A stretch of 64,000 bases of DNA from Photobacterium piscicola (GCF_900166965.1 NZ_FUZI01000001.1:496001-560000); one strand, 5' to 3'. Positions 45,421 through 55,726 are shown, counted from the first letter of the stretch. The notes: generated by a model not told the origin, from the letters alone. Numbers and translations are program-made.

Positions 45421-47043
45421 ATGAGTAAATTGCTTTCGTTTGATTTTTGGCAACGGTTCGGTAAATCACTGATCGTTGTGATCGCCGTAATGCCTGCTGC
45501 TGGTATTATGATTTCGTTAGGTAAAGTTGTCGCTATGTATGCTGGTGGCATTGGCGCTATCGAAACTCTTGGCCATATTATGGAAAATATTGGCTGGGGC
45601 GTGATTGTTAACTTACACCTATTGTTCGCCGTTGCAATTGGTGGTTCATGGGCTAAAGAACGTGCAGGCGGTGCGTTTGCTGCCGTGATAGCTTTTATAC
45701 TGATTAACCGCACTACTGGGGTTATTTTCGGGGTTAATGGCGGCATGATGAGTGATCCTCATGCAACGGTCATGAGTCTGTTTGGTTCTGAGTTGCCGGT
45801 CTCTCAATTTTTCACCACTATTCTAGGCGCACCAGCACTGAATATGGGAGTATTTATTGGCATCATCTCAGGCTACTTAGGGGCTAATTTATATAACCGT
45901 TATTATGATTACTCTCGTTTACCTGAAGCGTTAGCGTTCTTTAATGGCAAACGCTTTGTGCCTTTTATGGTGATTATTTATTCAGTGATCATTGCATTTG
46001 TGCTCGCGGTTGTTTGGCCATTAGTACAAGGTGCATTAAATGAATTTGGCCAATGGATCGCAAATTCAAAAGATAGCGCACCGATTGTTGCTCCGTTTGT
46101 TTACGGTACCTTAGAGCGTTTATTACTGCCATTTGGTTTACACCATACGCTAACTATTCCAATGAACTACACCGAGCTGGGTGGGGCATATCAGTTATTA
46201 ACCGGACCAAGTGCAGGTTCCAGTGTTTATGGTCAAGATCCATTATGGCTTGCATGGGTGAGTGATTTAAATAATCTTAAATTAACCGATCCTGCGGCTT
46301 ATCAACATCTACTTGCGACGGTTCACCCAGCACGCTTTAAAGCAGGTCAAGTGATCATTGCTGCGTCTTCTTTAATTGGTATTGGTCTTGCCATGTACCA
46401 TTGTGTTGATAGCGATAAGCGTCTGCAATATAAGCCAATGTTCTTCTCAGCTTGTTTAGCTGTATTGCTAACAGGTGTCACTGAGCCGATTGAATTTATG
46501 TTCATGTTTGTTGCACCGGTATTGTATGTAGCCCATGCAATATTAACCGGATTGGCTTTTGCGCTGGTGGATCTGATTGATTTACGTGTGCATGCTTTTG
46601 GTTTAATTGAATTGATTACCCGTGTTCCAATGATGATTTCGGCGGGCATTGGTGGGGACTTAATTAGCTTTGTGATGGTGTGTATTGCCTTCTTTGCTAT
46701 TAATTATGCTTTATTCCGCCTGCTTATTATTAAATTTAATTTACCAACCCCTGGACGTGCAGGTAATTATATTGATGAGAAAGCCGAAGGGATGTCACAA
46801 GACGATAAGCTTGAAATTATTATTCAAAACCTTGGTGGTCGTAGCAATATAGCAGAGATTGATGCGTGCATGACACGTCTACGTATTACGGTTAAAGATC
46901 CTGCATTAGTGGCTGATTATACCTTATGGAAGTCAACGGGTGCATTAGGCTTAGTGATTAAAGATCAAGGGGTTCAAGCTATTTATGGCCCAGGTGTTGA
47001 TGTAATTAAGTCAGCGTTGATAGATAAGTTTGCAACGGCTTAA
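45421..47043 (+). CDS. PTS EIICB sugar permease, MalX/glucose family
   Basis: A 540-residue inner-membrane PTS component that imports and phosphorylates a sugar. The EIIC part (about 1-440) has about ten membrane helices, with MPAAGIMISLGKV at the start, GTLERLLLPFGLHHTLTIPMNYTELGG and LTGVTEPIEFMFMFVAP. The EIIB part (about 460-540) has DACMTRLRI, with Cys483 as the phosphorylation site. No EIIA is present, so it depends on EIIA-Glc or another donor. Of the E. coli enzymes it is closest to MalX. The substrate is inferred from the GH13 gene to be an alpha-glucoside. It starts 59 bases after the glucosidase gene. Confidence 0.87.
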   Translation: MSKLLSFDFWQRFGKSLIVVIAVMPAAGIMISLGKVVAMYAGGIGAIETLGHIMENIGWGVIVNLHLLFAVAIGGSWAKERAGGAFAAVIAFILINRTTGVIFGVNGGMMSDPHATVMSLFGSELPVSQFFTTILGAPALNMGVFIGIISGYLGANLYNRYYDYSRLPEALAFFNGKRFVPFMVIIYSVIIAFVLAVVWPLVQGALNEFGQWIANSKDSAPIVAPFVYGTLERLLLPFGLHHTLTIPMNYTELGGAYQLLTGPSAGSSVYGQDPLWLAWVSDLNNLKLTDPAAYQHLLATVHPARFKAGQVIIAASSLIGIGLAMYHCVDSDKRLQYKPMFFSACLAVLLTGVTEPIEFMFMFVAPVLYVAHAILTGLAFALVDLIDLRVHAFGLIELITRVPMMISAGIGGDLISFVMVCIAFFAINYALFRLLIIKFNLPTPGRAGNYIDEKAEGMSQDDKLEIIIQNLGGRSNIAEIDACMTRLRITVKDPALVADYTLWKSTGALGLVIKDQGVQAIYGPGVDVIKSALIDKFATA

Positions 47044-47129
47044 TCCGCTGCTGTGAAGAATGACATTATGATAAGCGTAGGTAAACACTGCGCTTTTATC
47101 TCAATACATCATTAGTAAGTGAATGATTT

Positions 47130-47942
47130 ATGAAGTTATTGACATTAAATACTCACAGTTGGCAAGAATCAGATCAATTACAAAAGTTAGCCATAGTTGC
47201 TCAAGCCATTATTGATCAAGATTGTGATGTAATTGCATTACAAGAAGTTAATCAACATCATCTTAGTGCAACCATAAGCGATAAAATATGCAGTAATTAT
47301 CCTGTGCATAGTGATAATTATGGTTATTTATTACAGCAAAAATTAGCTGAATTGGGGCATGATTATCAATTAACTTGGGATTTTGTTCATCAAAGCTATG
47401 AGGTTTATCAAGAAGGCTTGGCCTTTTTAAGCCGCTTACCCATTATTGAGCATCAAGTGATCGATTTAAGTGATAATTATGATGTCAGTAATTGGAAACA
47501 TCGTCGTGCTGTACGTATTAAAGTAGCTTATCAACAACTAGAGTTGGATTTTTATAATTGCCATTGTGGTTGGTGGAATGATGAACAAGGTTCGTTTGCT
47601 GATCATTTAAATCGAATTATAGCGACATTATCACCACGATTGAGCTTCTTATTAGGTGATTTTAATAACCCTAGCCATATTCGTGATCAAGGTTATGATT
47701 ATGCGTTACAATGTCACTTATTTGATTGTTATGCTATGGCAGAAACGAAAGATATAGGGACAACAGTTGTTAAAAATATTGATGGCTGGCAGCAAAATAG
47801 TGAATCATTACGATTAGATTATATTTTTAGTAATCAACTACTACCTGTAATAAAACATCAAGTTATCTTTAATGGTGATTTTTATGATGTGGTATCTGAT
47901 CATTTTGGGGTACTTACTGATGTCAGTATTTGTACTGAATAA
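47130..47942 (+). CDS. Endonuclease/exonuclease/phosphatase-family protein
   Basis: A 270-residue cytoplasmic protein of the EEP fold with no signal peptide. It shows LTLNTHSWQ (start strand), DVIALQEVNQ (catalytic Glu near 39), LLGDFNNPS (Asp near 175), RLDYIF and SDHFGVLTDV (closing Asp-His). EEP members cleave phosphodiester or phosphate monoester bonds. Its place as last gene of the sugar cluster suggests it acts on a metabolite rather than on DNA, but the substrate is unknown. Confidence 0.82.
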   Translation: MKLLTLNTHSWQESDQLQKLAIVAQAIIDQDCDVIALQEVNQHHLSATISDKICSNYPVHSDNYGYLLQQKLAELGHDYQLTWDFVHQSYEVYQEGLAFLSRLPIIEHQVIDLSDNYDVSNWKHRRAVRIKVAYQQLELDFYNCHCGWWNDEQGSFADHLNRIIATLSPRLSFLLGDFNNPSHIRDQGYDYALQCHLFDCYAMAETKDIGTTVVKNIDGWQQNSESLRLDYIFSNQLLPVIKHQVIFNGDFYDVVSDHFGVLTDVSICTE

Positions 47943-47964
47943 ATAACCATTTAATTTTTTAATG

Positions 47965-48001
47965 AAAAAGCTCAAAGCTATACTATAGTTTGAGCTTTTT
48001 G
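47965..48001. terminator. Terminator between the EEP gene and the convergent DUF3157 gene
   Basis: 12-bp arms, AAAAAGCTCAAA and its complement, around a 12-nt loop that can pair further. It has A and T runs on both sides, so it can work in both directions. Confidence 0.88.
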
Positions 48002-48005
48002 TTGT

Positions 48006-48605
48006 TTATCTCATATCAACATCAGTGATTTCAGCATCAATAAAGTAACGCTCAGCTTTTGGTACATCAAAGATAATTGGTTTACCTTGATGCTGTGTTT
48101 TAGGACGGAAATAGGTGTCTGGCATACGGTTAATTGAGCGCCATACAGTGAACTCGTCCGTAGCTATTGTTTGGCCGTCACTATTACTTAAACGTACTTT
48201 CATGGTGACATTGACCACTGATTTCGAACTTTGGTTTGTCATCATGGTTGGAATAATCAGTGTGCCATTTTCGTAATGTGCTGCCGTTAATAGCACATCC
48301 ATACCACTGTCACTGAGTTGTTGAATCGCTTTTGTGGTTCCTAATTCAACTTCAACACCTTTGGGTGCGCTAATAATAGGAATCGCTACCGCTGATGTTG
48401 CGGCAACGGGAATTGCTGTTGCGGTTGTTTTGAGGAGCGGGCTGGTGGCTGGATCATTGGCTTGTGCTTTATATTGCCAAGTAAAGTTATCATGCAGAAT
48501 AACCTGGCGTCCGTCTTTAAGTGTGACGGTTTGATCCGCTGCCCATGCTGAACTTGAAGCGATTAAAGCAATAACAATACCGCACAGTTGCGTTTTTTTT
48601 AGCAT
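48006..48605 (-). CDS. DUF3157-family secreted protein
   Basis: A 199-residue exported protein. Signal peptide about 1-22 (ending AWA), then QTVTLKDGRQVILHDNFTWQY, the DUF3157 start also seen in Vibrio. An Ala/Thr-rich linker (about 55-85) leads to a beta-rich C-terminal half (LSDSGMDVLLTAAHYENG and FTVWRSINRMP). The function is unknown. It has its own promoter and faces the sugar cluster. Confidence 0.75.
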   Translation of the reverse strand: MLKKTQLCGIVIALIASSSAWAADQTVTLKDGRQVILHDNFTWQYKAQANDPATSPLLKTTATAIPVAATSAVAIPIISAPKGVEVELGTTKAIQQLSDSGMDVLLTAAHYENGTLIIPTMMTNQSSKSVVNVTMKVRLSNSDGQTIATDEFTVWRSINRMPDTYFRPKTQHQGKPIIFDVPKAERYFIDAEITDVDMR

Positions 48606-48790
48606 TATTCTGTCCTTAACTTCTGATGCTTTTAAGGATGCAATTCTAGCAGTTTTATAGCTAAATAACGCTAATTCAGTTATTGATAATTGGTATTAAA
48701 TAGTATGGTTAACCCGTATTTAAAAAAGCCAGCATGATAACTGGCTTATAGAGAAACAACGTACTGTTATTATAAACAATGACGTCGTAA

Positions 48791-50908
48791 TTATTTTTGT
48801 GCTTGATGGTCGATGGCATTAAGAAATAAGGTGATTTCTTTTGCCAGTAACGTGATTAACTGGTTGTTATCCAGACGATATATCTCATCTTCAATATAAG
48901 TAAAAGATTGATAAATTAACTGTTCTTGTTTAGAAATATGTTTGAATAACTCAGTATGATTTAATGTTTGCTGCAACAGCTGTTGAAGTTGTATTAATGA
49001 ATGAGTCGCACTTTTTATTTCAGCTTCTATCTGGTTGTTGAGTGTTATTTTATCTTTATTTTCATTTAGTTGGGTTAATATGCGTAAAATAATATTAGAA
49101 CTACGGCTACAAAGAAGAATGTGTTCACTGGTTTGTGAATTACGTTGTGGTTCGCCTAAATATCCCATCCAGTGATCAAATAGGTTGGTATCGTAGACGA
49201 CACAATCTTGGAAGTGACGTTGTAATTTCTCAATGTGTTGTGGATCTTTATTTGCTAAGTAAAGATGAAAGCTAATTAAGTAATCGGTATAACCCTTGAT
49301 AGTGGTTGATAGTTGGGTTGGAAATGATTTCTTTTGCCAACCTGGAGTGAGAATAAACACAAAAATAAGAGGAATAAATACCCCTAATACAGTGTTATCT
49401 AACCGCGGTAGCATGATGTTGTCTCCCTGCCCATTGAGTGAGAAACCCGCAAATACAAACAAGGTAACGAAGAAGACTGCAAACCCGTAATGACGCGCGG
49501 AAGTATGAAAAAAGAGAACTGCGGCAATACAGAAGACAAAAGGTAAAATGTCGGTTGATACTTGAAAGTGCAGTAAACCACCTACCATGATTAACCCACA
49601 AACTGTACCTGTAAGACGCTGTAATAATCGTGTCCATGTCATGGATAAATTCGGGCGTAATATCAATAAGCTGGTCATTAATGTCCAAAAACCAAAATCG
49701 AGATTCAACGAACGTACAACGATAAGGCCCGTAGTAAGGCTTAATGTTCCACGCAGTGCGTGACGGAAGTAACTTGATTTCAGTGTCATTTGGCTAACAA
49801 GTTTTGAAACAATATCTTGCCATTTCCATGTTAGAACAATAGGTTTAGATACGATTTGAGGGGTGATTGCAATCGTGGTTGCTTTGTTCTTAAGTTCTTG
49901 TAATAAAAGATAAATAATATCTAATTTATTAATGAACGAATGTGCTGTAATTGCTTCGTCTTGCGCTTCTTCTGCTACCTGATATTGACGTAGAGTTTTG
50001 AAATCGATCTCAGGCAGTGTTAAATGGTGTACGTTATTAACACTGACTTGCGCTAAATATTGACTAATTTGTTGGTTAGCATAATGAATATTCTCTAGCC
50101 ATTGTGGGTTGTATTGCTTTAATAATGGCGTTGACGTGAAATACATTAAACGTGTTTGTTCGTTAATACGTTCTGCAATTTTTAAAAAACGATAAATATC
50201 TTGTAGTTTAGCGTTGTCTTCACCACAACAAAATTGCTGATGAATGCGATATTCAAGCGTATGTGACAAGGTTGCTATTTGAGATCGGAATTGGGCTGAT
50301 TTAATAAAAAGTTGGTTTTTATCTGTTGCAAGTACAAAACCTTGATCGTGAAGCATGAGTTTCTTTGCTAATACTTGATAAAGGTCCGATAAAATATCTT
50401 TTGATTCCTGATTTGGCAGAAAAAATATCGCTAATACTTGCCAGAAAATATACCACATCGCACCTCCTGTCAGCCAAAGAGGAACCAGCCACACAGAACG
50501 ACCGTCTAGGTGTAATAACATCGCATAAATAGCTAACAGAATAGCTGCAAACCCAATAGCACCTAATCGAGGCGTTAATACCGCGAGCATAAATAGTGCA
50601 AAGCTAACAATGGCTAACGAGCCAACAAAGAGTAATGAATGTGGAAAGACAACTTCGATGCCTAAACTGATACAGAAAAAGAGGGGTAAGGCTATCAGAA
50701 AGTCATAGATACGGTATTTGGTCACACTAGACGTATCAGCAAATCCACAACTAATGCTACCAAGTGAGAAAGCAATACCCATGGTGACATGTCCCATTAG
50801 AAACAATGGAATAGAGCAACTGACAAAACTGAGAGCTGCAATATTGGTTCTTAAATTGAAAAAGGTTCGTAATGATGGGTAACGAAGCAAAATATTTGAT
50901 TGAATCAT
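48791..50908 (-). CDS. yccS: YccS/YhfK-family (FUSC-like) inner-membrane protein
   Basis: A 705-residue membrane protein with two blocks of about five helices (residues about 15-170 and 390-530), each followed by a soluble helical region, the FUSC/aromatic-acid exporter plan. The N-terminal ALSFVSCSIPLFLMGHVTMGIAFSLGSISCGFAD and LRGTLSLTTGLIVVRSLNLDFGFWTLMTSLLIL are typical of the YccS/YhfK family. The transported compound is not known. The frame opens at GTG 50917, but the ATG at 50908 is preferred; neither has a clear ribosome binding site. Confidence 0.85.
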   Translation of the reverse strand: MIQSNILLRYPSLRTFFNLRTNIAALSFVSCSIPLFLMGHVTMGIAFSLGSISCGFADTSSVTKYRIYDFLIALPLFFCISLGIEVVFPHSLLFVGSLAIVSFALFMLAVLTPRLGAIGFAAILLAIYAMLLHLDGRSVWLVPLWLTGGAMWYIFWQVLAIFFLPNQESKDILSDLYQVLAKKLMLHDQGFVLATDKNQLFIKSAQFRSQIATLSHTLEYRIHQQFCCGEDNAKLQDIYRFLKIAERINEQTRLMYFTSTPLLKQYNPQWLENIHYANQQISQYLAQVSVNNVHHLTLPEIDFKTLRQYQVAEEAQDEAITAHSFINKLDIIYLLLQELKNKATTIAITPQIVSKPIVLTWKWQDIVSKLVSQMTLKSSYFRHALRGTLSLTTGLIVVRSLNLDFGFWTLMTSLLILRPNLSMTWTRLLQRLTGTVCGLIMVGGLLHFQVSTDILPFVFCIAAVLFFHTSARHYGFAVFFVTLFVFAGFSLNGQGDNIMLPRLDNTVLGVFIPLIFVFILTPGWQKKSFPTQLSTTIKGYTDYLISFHLYLANKDPQHIEKLQRHFQDCVVYDTNLFDHWMGYLGEPQRNSQTSEHILLCSRSSNIILRILTQLNENKDKITLNNQIEAEIKSATHSLIQLQQLLQQTLNHTELFKHISKQEQLIYQSFTYIEDEIYRLDNNQLITLLAKEITLFLNAIDHQAQK

Positions 50909-51145
50909 GGTTGGCACGATAGTTAAGAATATAGAGATGAGACTCTAATTTATCGCTTGTTGGTATTTTTAGCCAGTATCATAACGAATATTAATAAGAA
51001 AAGACGATAAAATTGATGACTAAATGGTAAGTTAATCTGTCTGATTATGGACAAAATAGCCATAATAATTGGAAATTAATGCTATTTATTGTCTCTTAAT
51101 TTCTCTCTATTATTGCTCCATCAATGAGTTAAGAGAGATATTATT

Positions 51146-51805
51146 ATGCAACATCAAATTATTACAGACCTTCATAACCGTTATACTGCTAAACAATACG
51201 ATAAAACTAAAAAAATTAGCGCAGCAGATATGGATGTGATCAAAGAAGCGATTCGGTTATCGGCATCATCAATAAATTCACAACCATGGAAATTTATTGT
51301 ATTAGAAAGTGATGAGGCAAAGTTACGTTTCCATGAAACATTTGCAAATAAATATCAAATGAATCAGCGACATGCAACTGAAGCATCTCATATCATTTTA
51401 TTTGCTCATAACCCATATTATACCAAAGATGATTACCGTAAAGTGGTGGACGTTGAAGTATCCTCTGGTCATTTAGCCGCAGAAAACTATGACAACATGT
51501 TAAATGGTGCTTATGGCTTCGCTGAATCAAACACTGATGAAAATGGATTTAATGGTCATTGGACTAAAGCACAAACATACATTGCGTTAGGTAATACTCT
51601 GCATGTCCTTGCTCGATTAAACATTGCATCAACATCAATGGAAGGTGTCGATTCTGAACTTATAGGTTCCCTGTTTAATAATGAGTTAGATGGCTATGTT
51701 TGTGAGTTTGCATTAGCGATGGGTTACCATTTAGAAGGTCAAGATTATAACTACGGTTTACCTAAAGCACGTTTAGCCGCTGAAGATATCATTACTGTAC
51801 TGTAA
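51146..51805 (+). CDS. NAD(P)H-flavin/nitro reductase, FRase I / NfsB type
   Basis: A 219-residue FMN-binding oxidoreductase that reduces flavins or nitroaromatics with NAD(P)H. It reads almost like the luminous-bacteria FRase I: DLHNRYTAKQYD, RLSASSINSQPWKFIVLES, HWTKAQTYIALGNTLHVLARLNI and NYGLPKARLAAEDIITVL. FRase I supplies FMNH2 to luciferase in Aliivibrio fischeri, but the family is also present in dark species. It is convergent with the LysR gene and has GAGAG upstream. Confidence 0.9.
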   Translation: MQHQIITDLHNRYTAKQYDKTKKISAADMDVIKEAIRLSASSINSQPWKFIVLESDEAKLRFHETFANKYQMNQRHATEASHIILFAHNPYYTKDDYRKVVDVEVSSGHLAAENYDNMLNGAYGFAESNTDENGFNGHWTKAQTYIALGNTLHVLARLNIASTSMEGVDSELIGSLFNNELDGYVCEFALAMGYHLEGQDYNYGLPKARLAAEDIITVL

Positions 51806-51823
51806 CTTTTTGATAAATAGTTA

Positions 51824-52765
51824 TCATTTTGTTTCTTTATGAGAAAGGTACATTTCCCATAGCGGTGGTGTACCGATATGATCTTGTACCGCTCGAATAA
51901 ATTCTTTTACTAGCATGGTATGTTTTCTGTGTGGGCAAATTGCATAGATGGCCGTATCTACACGCGAAATAATCATGTTTGGTAGTAGTTGCACCAATCC
52001 CTGCTGTTCCAATGATTCCTCTAAATTAGATAAATCAATAAGCGCGTAGCCAATACCATCTTTGGCTGCGTTTATCATGGTTTTTACATCACTGACCTTA
52101 TATTTTGTTTGCATTTTATAGTGACTGAAACGTTCATTTTTATGGGCACTTTTGATTTGTAACTGATCAATTGTTAAGTCGACATTACTGTATACAATCG
52201 CTGGAAGTTCAGAGAGTTGCTGTGGTGTTGTTGGTAAACCATGACGCTGAATAAAGTCGTTTGATGCTATTAAAATAAAATGGGTATCTGCAATTTTCTT
52301 GGCAATTAAATTAGATTCAGTGAGTTTTCCAAGTCTAAATGCGATATCAAATTGTTCTGAAATAATATCAGATTTTCTATCATCTAATGAATGTACAATT
52401 TGTATATCAGGGTATTGCGTCATAAAACGTGAAATCACTGGTTGCAGATAGTTTTGCCCAAAATAAATAGGTGAAGTGATACGTAAAATACCTTTCGGTT
52501 GCGATTGGTATGAATTAGCAATTAATTGAATATCGTTTAAAACATCGCTGAGTTTGGTTGTTTGTTTGAGAATATCCTCACCAGCTGACGTTAATGAAAA
52601 AGATCGGGTAGAACGATTCAACAGTTGTACACCTAATTCTGTTTCTAGTTTTTTTATTTTTTTTGATAATGATGAATTATCCATTTCGTGTAACGTCGCA
52701 GCTTTTGAAAATGATCCTTGATTAACAACATCAGCAAATAATAATAGTTGGGTAGCAAGTGACAT
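51824..52765 (-). CDS. LysR-family transcriptional regulator
   Basis: A 313-residue regulator with an N-terminal winged helix-turn-helix (about 1-60; GSFSKAATLHEMDNSSLSKKIKKLETELGVQLLNRSTRSFSLT) and a C-terminal inducer-binding domain. ATG 52765 has AGGA 6 nt upstream. It precedes the TauE gene on the same strand but is read away from it. The target is unknown; the flavin reductase or TauE are candidates by position only. Confidence 0.88.
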   Translation of the reverse strand: MSLATQLLLFADVVNQGSFSKAATLHEMDNSSLSKKIKKLETELGVQLLNRSTRSFSLTSAGEDILKQTTKLSDVLNDIQLIANSYQSQPKGILRITSPIYFGQNYLQPVISRFMTQYPDIQIVHSLDDRKSDIISEQFDIAFRLGKLTESNLIAKKIADTHFILIASNDFIQRHGLPTTPQQLSELPAIVYSNVDLTIDQLQIKSAHKNERFSHYKMQTKYKVSDVKTMINAAKDGIGYALIDLSNLEESLEQQGLVQLLPNMIISRVDTAIYAICPHRKHTMLVKEFIRAVQDHIGTPPLWEMYLSHKETK

Positions 52766-52832
52766 TTTTATTCCTTTAATTGTCCAGTAATAATCTAGCT
52801 AAATGCTCTATAAGCGTGTGGTGCCAAATAAT

Positions 52833-53552
52833 TCACATCATACTTTTATAGACAGCAATAATACCGCAACAGAGACATAACGTTAATGCACCATAGCGAA
52901 TGGTTTGTTTAGGTAATGATTGCGTGGTTTTGAGTGCTAACCAATATCCCGCCCATGCAGCAGGCAATAACGGTAAAGTTAGCCATAATTTTTCGATATT
53001 CAAAAAGCCGACAGGTATTAATGTTATTAATGAAATAATCGAACTAAACACAAAGAAAGCCGATAAGTTACCACGAAGCTGATTTGCTTCTTGGTGTTGC
53101 AATAGAATCGCCATCGGCGGACCACCAATAGCAGAACTGGTACCGAACAATCCTGAGAAAAATCCTGCAATCACCATTCTTCTAGGTGTTGGCTCAATTC
53201 TAAACGGCATTACACTAATAAATACAGCGAGAAGTACTAATAGACCAACCCAAAGGGATAAGGTTTGGGTTGATATAAAAATAAGCAACATTGCACCTGC
53301 GATGGATCCTGGTATTCGGCCCAAGATTGCCATTTTCAAACCACCTAATTCAATGCTATTACGGTGCTTTAGACTGTTAAGTAATGAAATAAAGAGGGCA
53401 ACTAAACAGATAGGGGCAGGGACATACTGAGGTGCAATGATAATAAGAATAGGGGCTGATACTATAGCAAGTCCAAAACCTATGGCTGTTTGAACAAATG
53501 ATCCGACAAAGATCATTGCAATAGCCAGTAATGTTGTTGGGTCAATAGTCAT
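52833..53552 (-). CDS. TauE/SafE-family sulfite/organic anion exporter
   Basis: A 239-residue inner-membrane protein with about eight helices. It opens with AMIFVGSFVQTAIGFGLAIVSAPIL and later has GFFSGLFGTSSAIGGPPMAILL, the two family repeats G(F/L)xGTxxGxGGP. TauE/SafE proteins move sulfite, sulfoacetate or other anions; which one is not visible. It lies 67 bases upstream of the LysR gene on the same strand. Confidence 0.85.
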   Translation of the reverse strand: MTIDPTTLLAIAMIFVGSFVQTAIGFGLAIVSAPILIIIAPQYVPAPICLVALFISLLNSLKHRNSIELGGLKMAILGRIPGSIAGAMLLIFISTQTLSLWVGLLVLLAVFISVMPFRIEPTPRRMVIAGFFSGLFGTSSAIGGPPMAILLQHQEANQLRGNLSAFFVFSSIISLITLIPVGFLNIEKLWLTLPLLPAAWAGYWLALKTTQSLPKQTIRYGALTLCLCCGIIAVYKSMM

Positions 53553-53663
53553 AATTAGGTTCTTACATTAAGAATCATAGAATGTAGCTATTGTTATGCA
53601 CCGTGTCTTTTTATGCAATCAAGAAATTAATCAGCATGATATAAATCACACTGATTAAAATAT

Positions 53664-54158
53664 TTAATTGTTATGTTTTTTTTCGAGTATTTTTTCAACA
53701 ACTACGATGTAGATGATTAAAACCATACTAATACTAAATAAGTTTAATAAATACTCAGCATCACGGGCATTTGATAATGTTTGACTGAATAACATTATTG
53801 TTGTGACAATAAATGATGTGATTGCTGATCGCATTAACCATGGACGTTCACGGCCAACAAGAAACTCTTTATTTATAATTGACATCAATATAAATAAAAC
53901 GGGTAAGCATTGTAAAATAATAATAATTGGGAATAGTAGTTCAAAAAAGGGTGTGAAAAATAAATGCCCTATTCGACTATTATCCCAACTTCCAACAATA
54001 TTATCATGCCAACCTCCCCATGTTAGACCATGATATGCTGTTTTTGGGTGTATGATCCCTAAAGATATACCAACTACTTTATCAAGAAAGCCATTTTTAA
54101 ACCAAAATGCAGCTAAAAACAACTGTACTGGCATTATATACAAAGAAAGTTTTTTCAC
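53664..54158 (-). CDS. Four-helix membrane protein, hypothetical
   Basis: A 164-residue membrane protein with a short N-terminal helix and three more hydrophobic segments (about 65-92, 108-128 and 135-157). A soluble loop (about 38-66; HPKTAYHGLTWGGWHDNIVGSWDNSRIGH) is rich in Trp, Gly and His. The start is GTG with a weak site upstream. No family is recognised. Confidence 0.55.
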   Translation of the reverse strand: MKKLSLYIMPVQLFLAAFWFKNGFLDKVVGISLGIIHPKTAYHGLTWGGWHDNIVGSWDNSRIGHLFFTPFFELLFPIIIILQCLPVLFILMSIINKEFLVGRERPWLMRSAITSFIVTTIMLFSQTLSNARDAEYLLNLFSISMVLIIYIVVVEKILEKKHNN

Positions 54159-54428
54159 TCGTGACTATCCTAGAAATAATAGATGATTAATCATAGTAAT
54201 GAATTATCAATTTCAGGTTAAGTTAAACGAAAAGTAATAGAATTGGAATTTAAATCACAAAAATATCTATTGTTATTATTGTTGTGAATAATGCGTGCAG
54301 AACATATTTATTAAAATATGCATATTTATATATAGTGTTTGTTTTTTACCTGTAAATTATATTATTTTTCATAACATATTCATGAGTATTTTATAATCAG
54401 CTAATATTAAATAGTTAAAAGTAGAACG

Positions 54429-55175
54429 TTATTTTGATAGTTTATCTAAGAAAAGTAAGCCTTGCTGTAAACCATGAGAGGTTAAAGTAGTATAAAAATT
54501 ATCGATATCTGCTAAATATTGACTGATGGCGTGTTTTTCTTGACTATTTTTAGTCATATTTAAAAAGATAATGCATACCGTTCCTGTACGTGAATGAATA
54601 ACTTGTTCGAGTAATAATGTCCCCGCTTTAGATGATAGTTTGATACCTAGATCTAGAGTGTTGTTTGTCATAGCTCGGCTAAAAACAGATAAGAGCTCGT
54701 TATCAATATCTTCGGCTTGTGAGAATAAGGAAGCAAGAAGTTTGACGTGTTTAGTGGCGAGTGCCGCTATCATATTCTCAATATTTTCAGGAATAGGAGA
54801 TTGCTGCCAGTGTTGCATATCGCTTGATGTGACTGTTGTTATCTGCTCGCAGGTGTTTGCTTTGTCGACTGAAATATCATGATTAGAAATATAAAACATA
54901 TTAAAGCATTGTTGGATAACACTTTCGAAGTTTACTTCAGAGGCCGTTATATGATGTTGTGACAATATCTGAGCTGTGGTGTTTTTAGCTTCACTGTGAA
55001 GTGACTGTACCATTAAATACAGTGTAAAAAAAATCTTCCCTTGATGAATAGCTTCATGGATACGATCATCCATCGACGCTGATTGAGCCGTTAATTCAGT
55101 AAAGGTAGCTATCTCTCTGACAGCAGCCTGAATTTGAAGTTCAATACTTATCGTGTCATTTAATCTTGTACTCAT
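54429..55175 (-). CDS. Helical soluble protein, hypothetical
   Basis: A 248-residue protein without signal peptide or membrane segment. It is helical and acidic, with repeated Ser/Thr/Gln-rich stretches and no recognised motif. AGGA lies 8 nt before the ATG. It is divergent from the small RelE-like gene (184 bases between starts). No function is proposed. Confidence 0.55.
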   Translation of the reverse strand: MSTRLNDTISIELQIQAAVREIATFTELTAQSASMDDRIHEAIHQGKIFFTLYLMVQSLHSEAKNTTAQILSQHHITASEVNFESVIQQCFNMFYISNHDISVDKANTCEQITTVTSSDMQHWQQSPIPENIENMIAALATKHVKLLASLFSQAEDIDNELLSVFSRAMTNNTLDLGIKLSSKAGTLLLEQVIHSRTGTVCIIFLNMTKNSQEKHAISQYLADIDNFYTTLTSHGLQQGLLFLDKLSK

Positions 55176-55358
55176 TAGCGTATTCCTTTTATCGCAGGTA
55201 CAATTTAATTGTGGTACAAGTTATTGGTTTCTGCACAGTGTGAACATCGATATTGTGAATAATGTTCACTTTTTTTGATAGCGTCTTTAATTTGCTCTAA
55301 CTATATTCTTTCTAAGTGACGTCATATACTGTAATAAAAATATAAAGACGTATTTATT

Positions 55359-55679
55359 ATGAATATTACTTACAGTGAAAATAGGCATTTACGTAAATTT
55401 TTCCATTTACATAATCAATATCAGGCAATTATTTGTCAGGATGTAAGGGAGCGATTATCTCAATTGATTATTCAACGTTCTGAAAAAATAAAGACAGCAA
55501 GACAATTACGTTGTGGTGGCTTGAGGATTTTTGAATATAAAATTGTTGTAGCAAAGGATGCTGTATTTAGATTAGCTTATACTTATTTTAATAATACGAT
55601 TAATGTAATATTTATTAGTCAGACAATAATAAAAAATCAATTTTGTAAGTTATTAGAAAAAACAGAACTTGTTGATTAA
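55359..55679 (+). CDS. Small basic protein, possibly RelE/HigB-fold
   Basis: A 106-residue basic protein. The C-terminal half reads RQLRCGGLRIFEYKIVVAKDAVFRLAYTYFNNTINVIFISQTIIKNQ, like the beta-strand core of RelE/HigB toxins (LR...WE.R...yRi.Y...n.i.lLh.F.K). No antitoxin gene with a helix-turn-helix lies beside it. The match is weak, so it may be an orphan toxin-like protein or something else. It stands alone and has no strong ribosome binding site. Confidence 0.45.
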   Translation: MNITYSENRHLRKFFHLHNQYQAIICQDVRERLSQLIIQRSEKIKTARQLRCGGLRIFEYKIVVAKDAVFRLAYTYFNNTINVIFISQTIIKNQFCKLLEKTELVD

Positions 55680-55698
55680 TCGATATAATAATGGATGA

Positions 55699-55726
55699 AA
55701 AAGCCGCTAGGTAATATTAGCGGCTT
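55699..55726 (-). terminator. Terminator of the qmcA-nfeD operon
   Basis: AAGCCGCTA/TAGCGGCTT arms with an 8-nt loop. On the minus strand it is followed by five T, 30 bases beyond the nfeD stop. It may also act on the small plus-strand gene. Confidence 0.8.
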
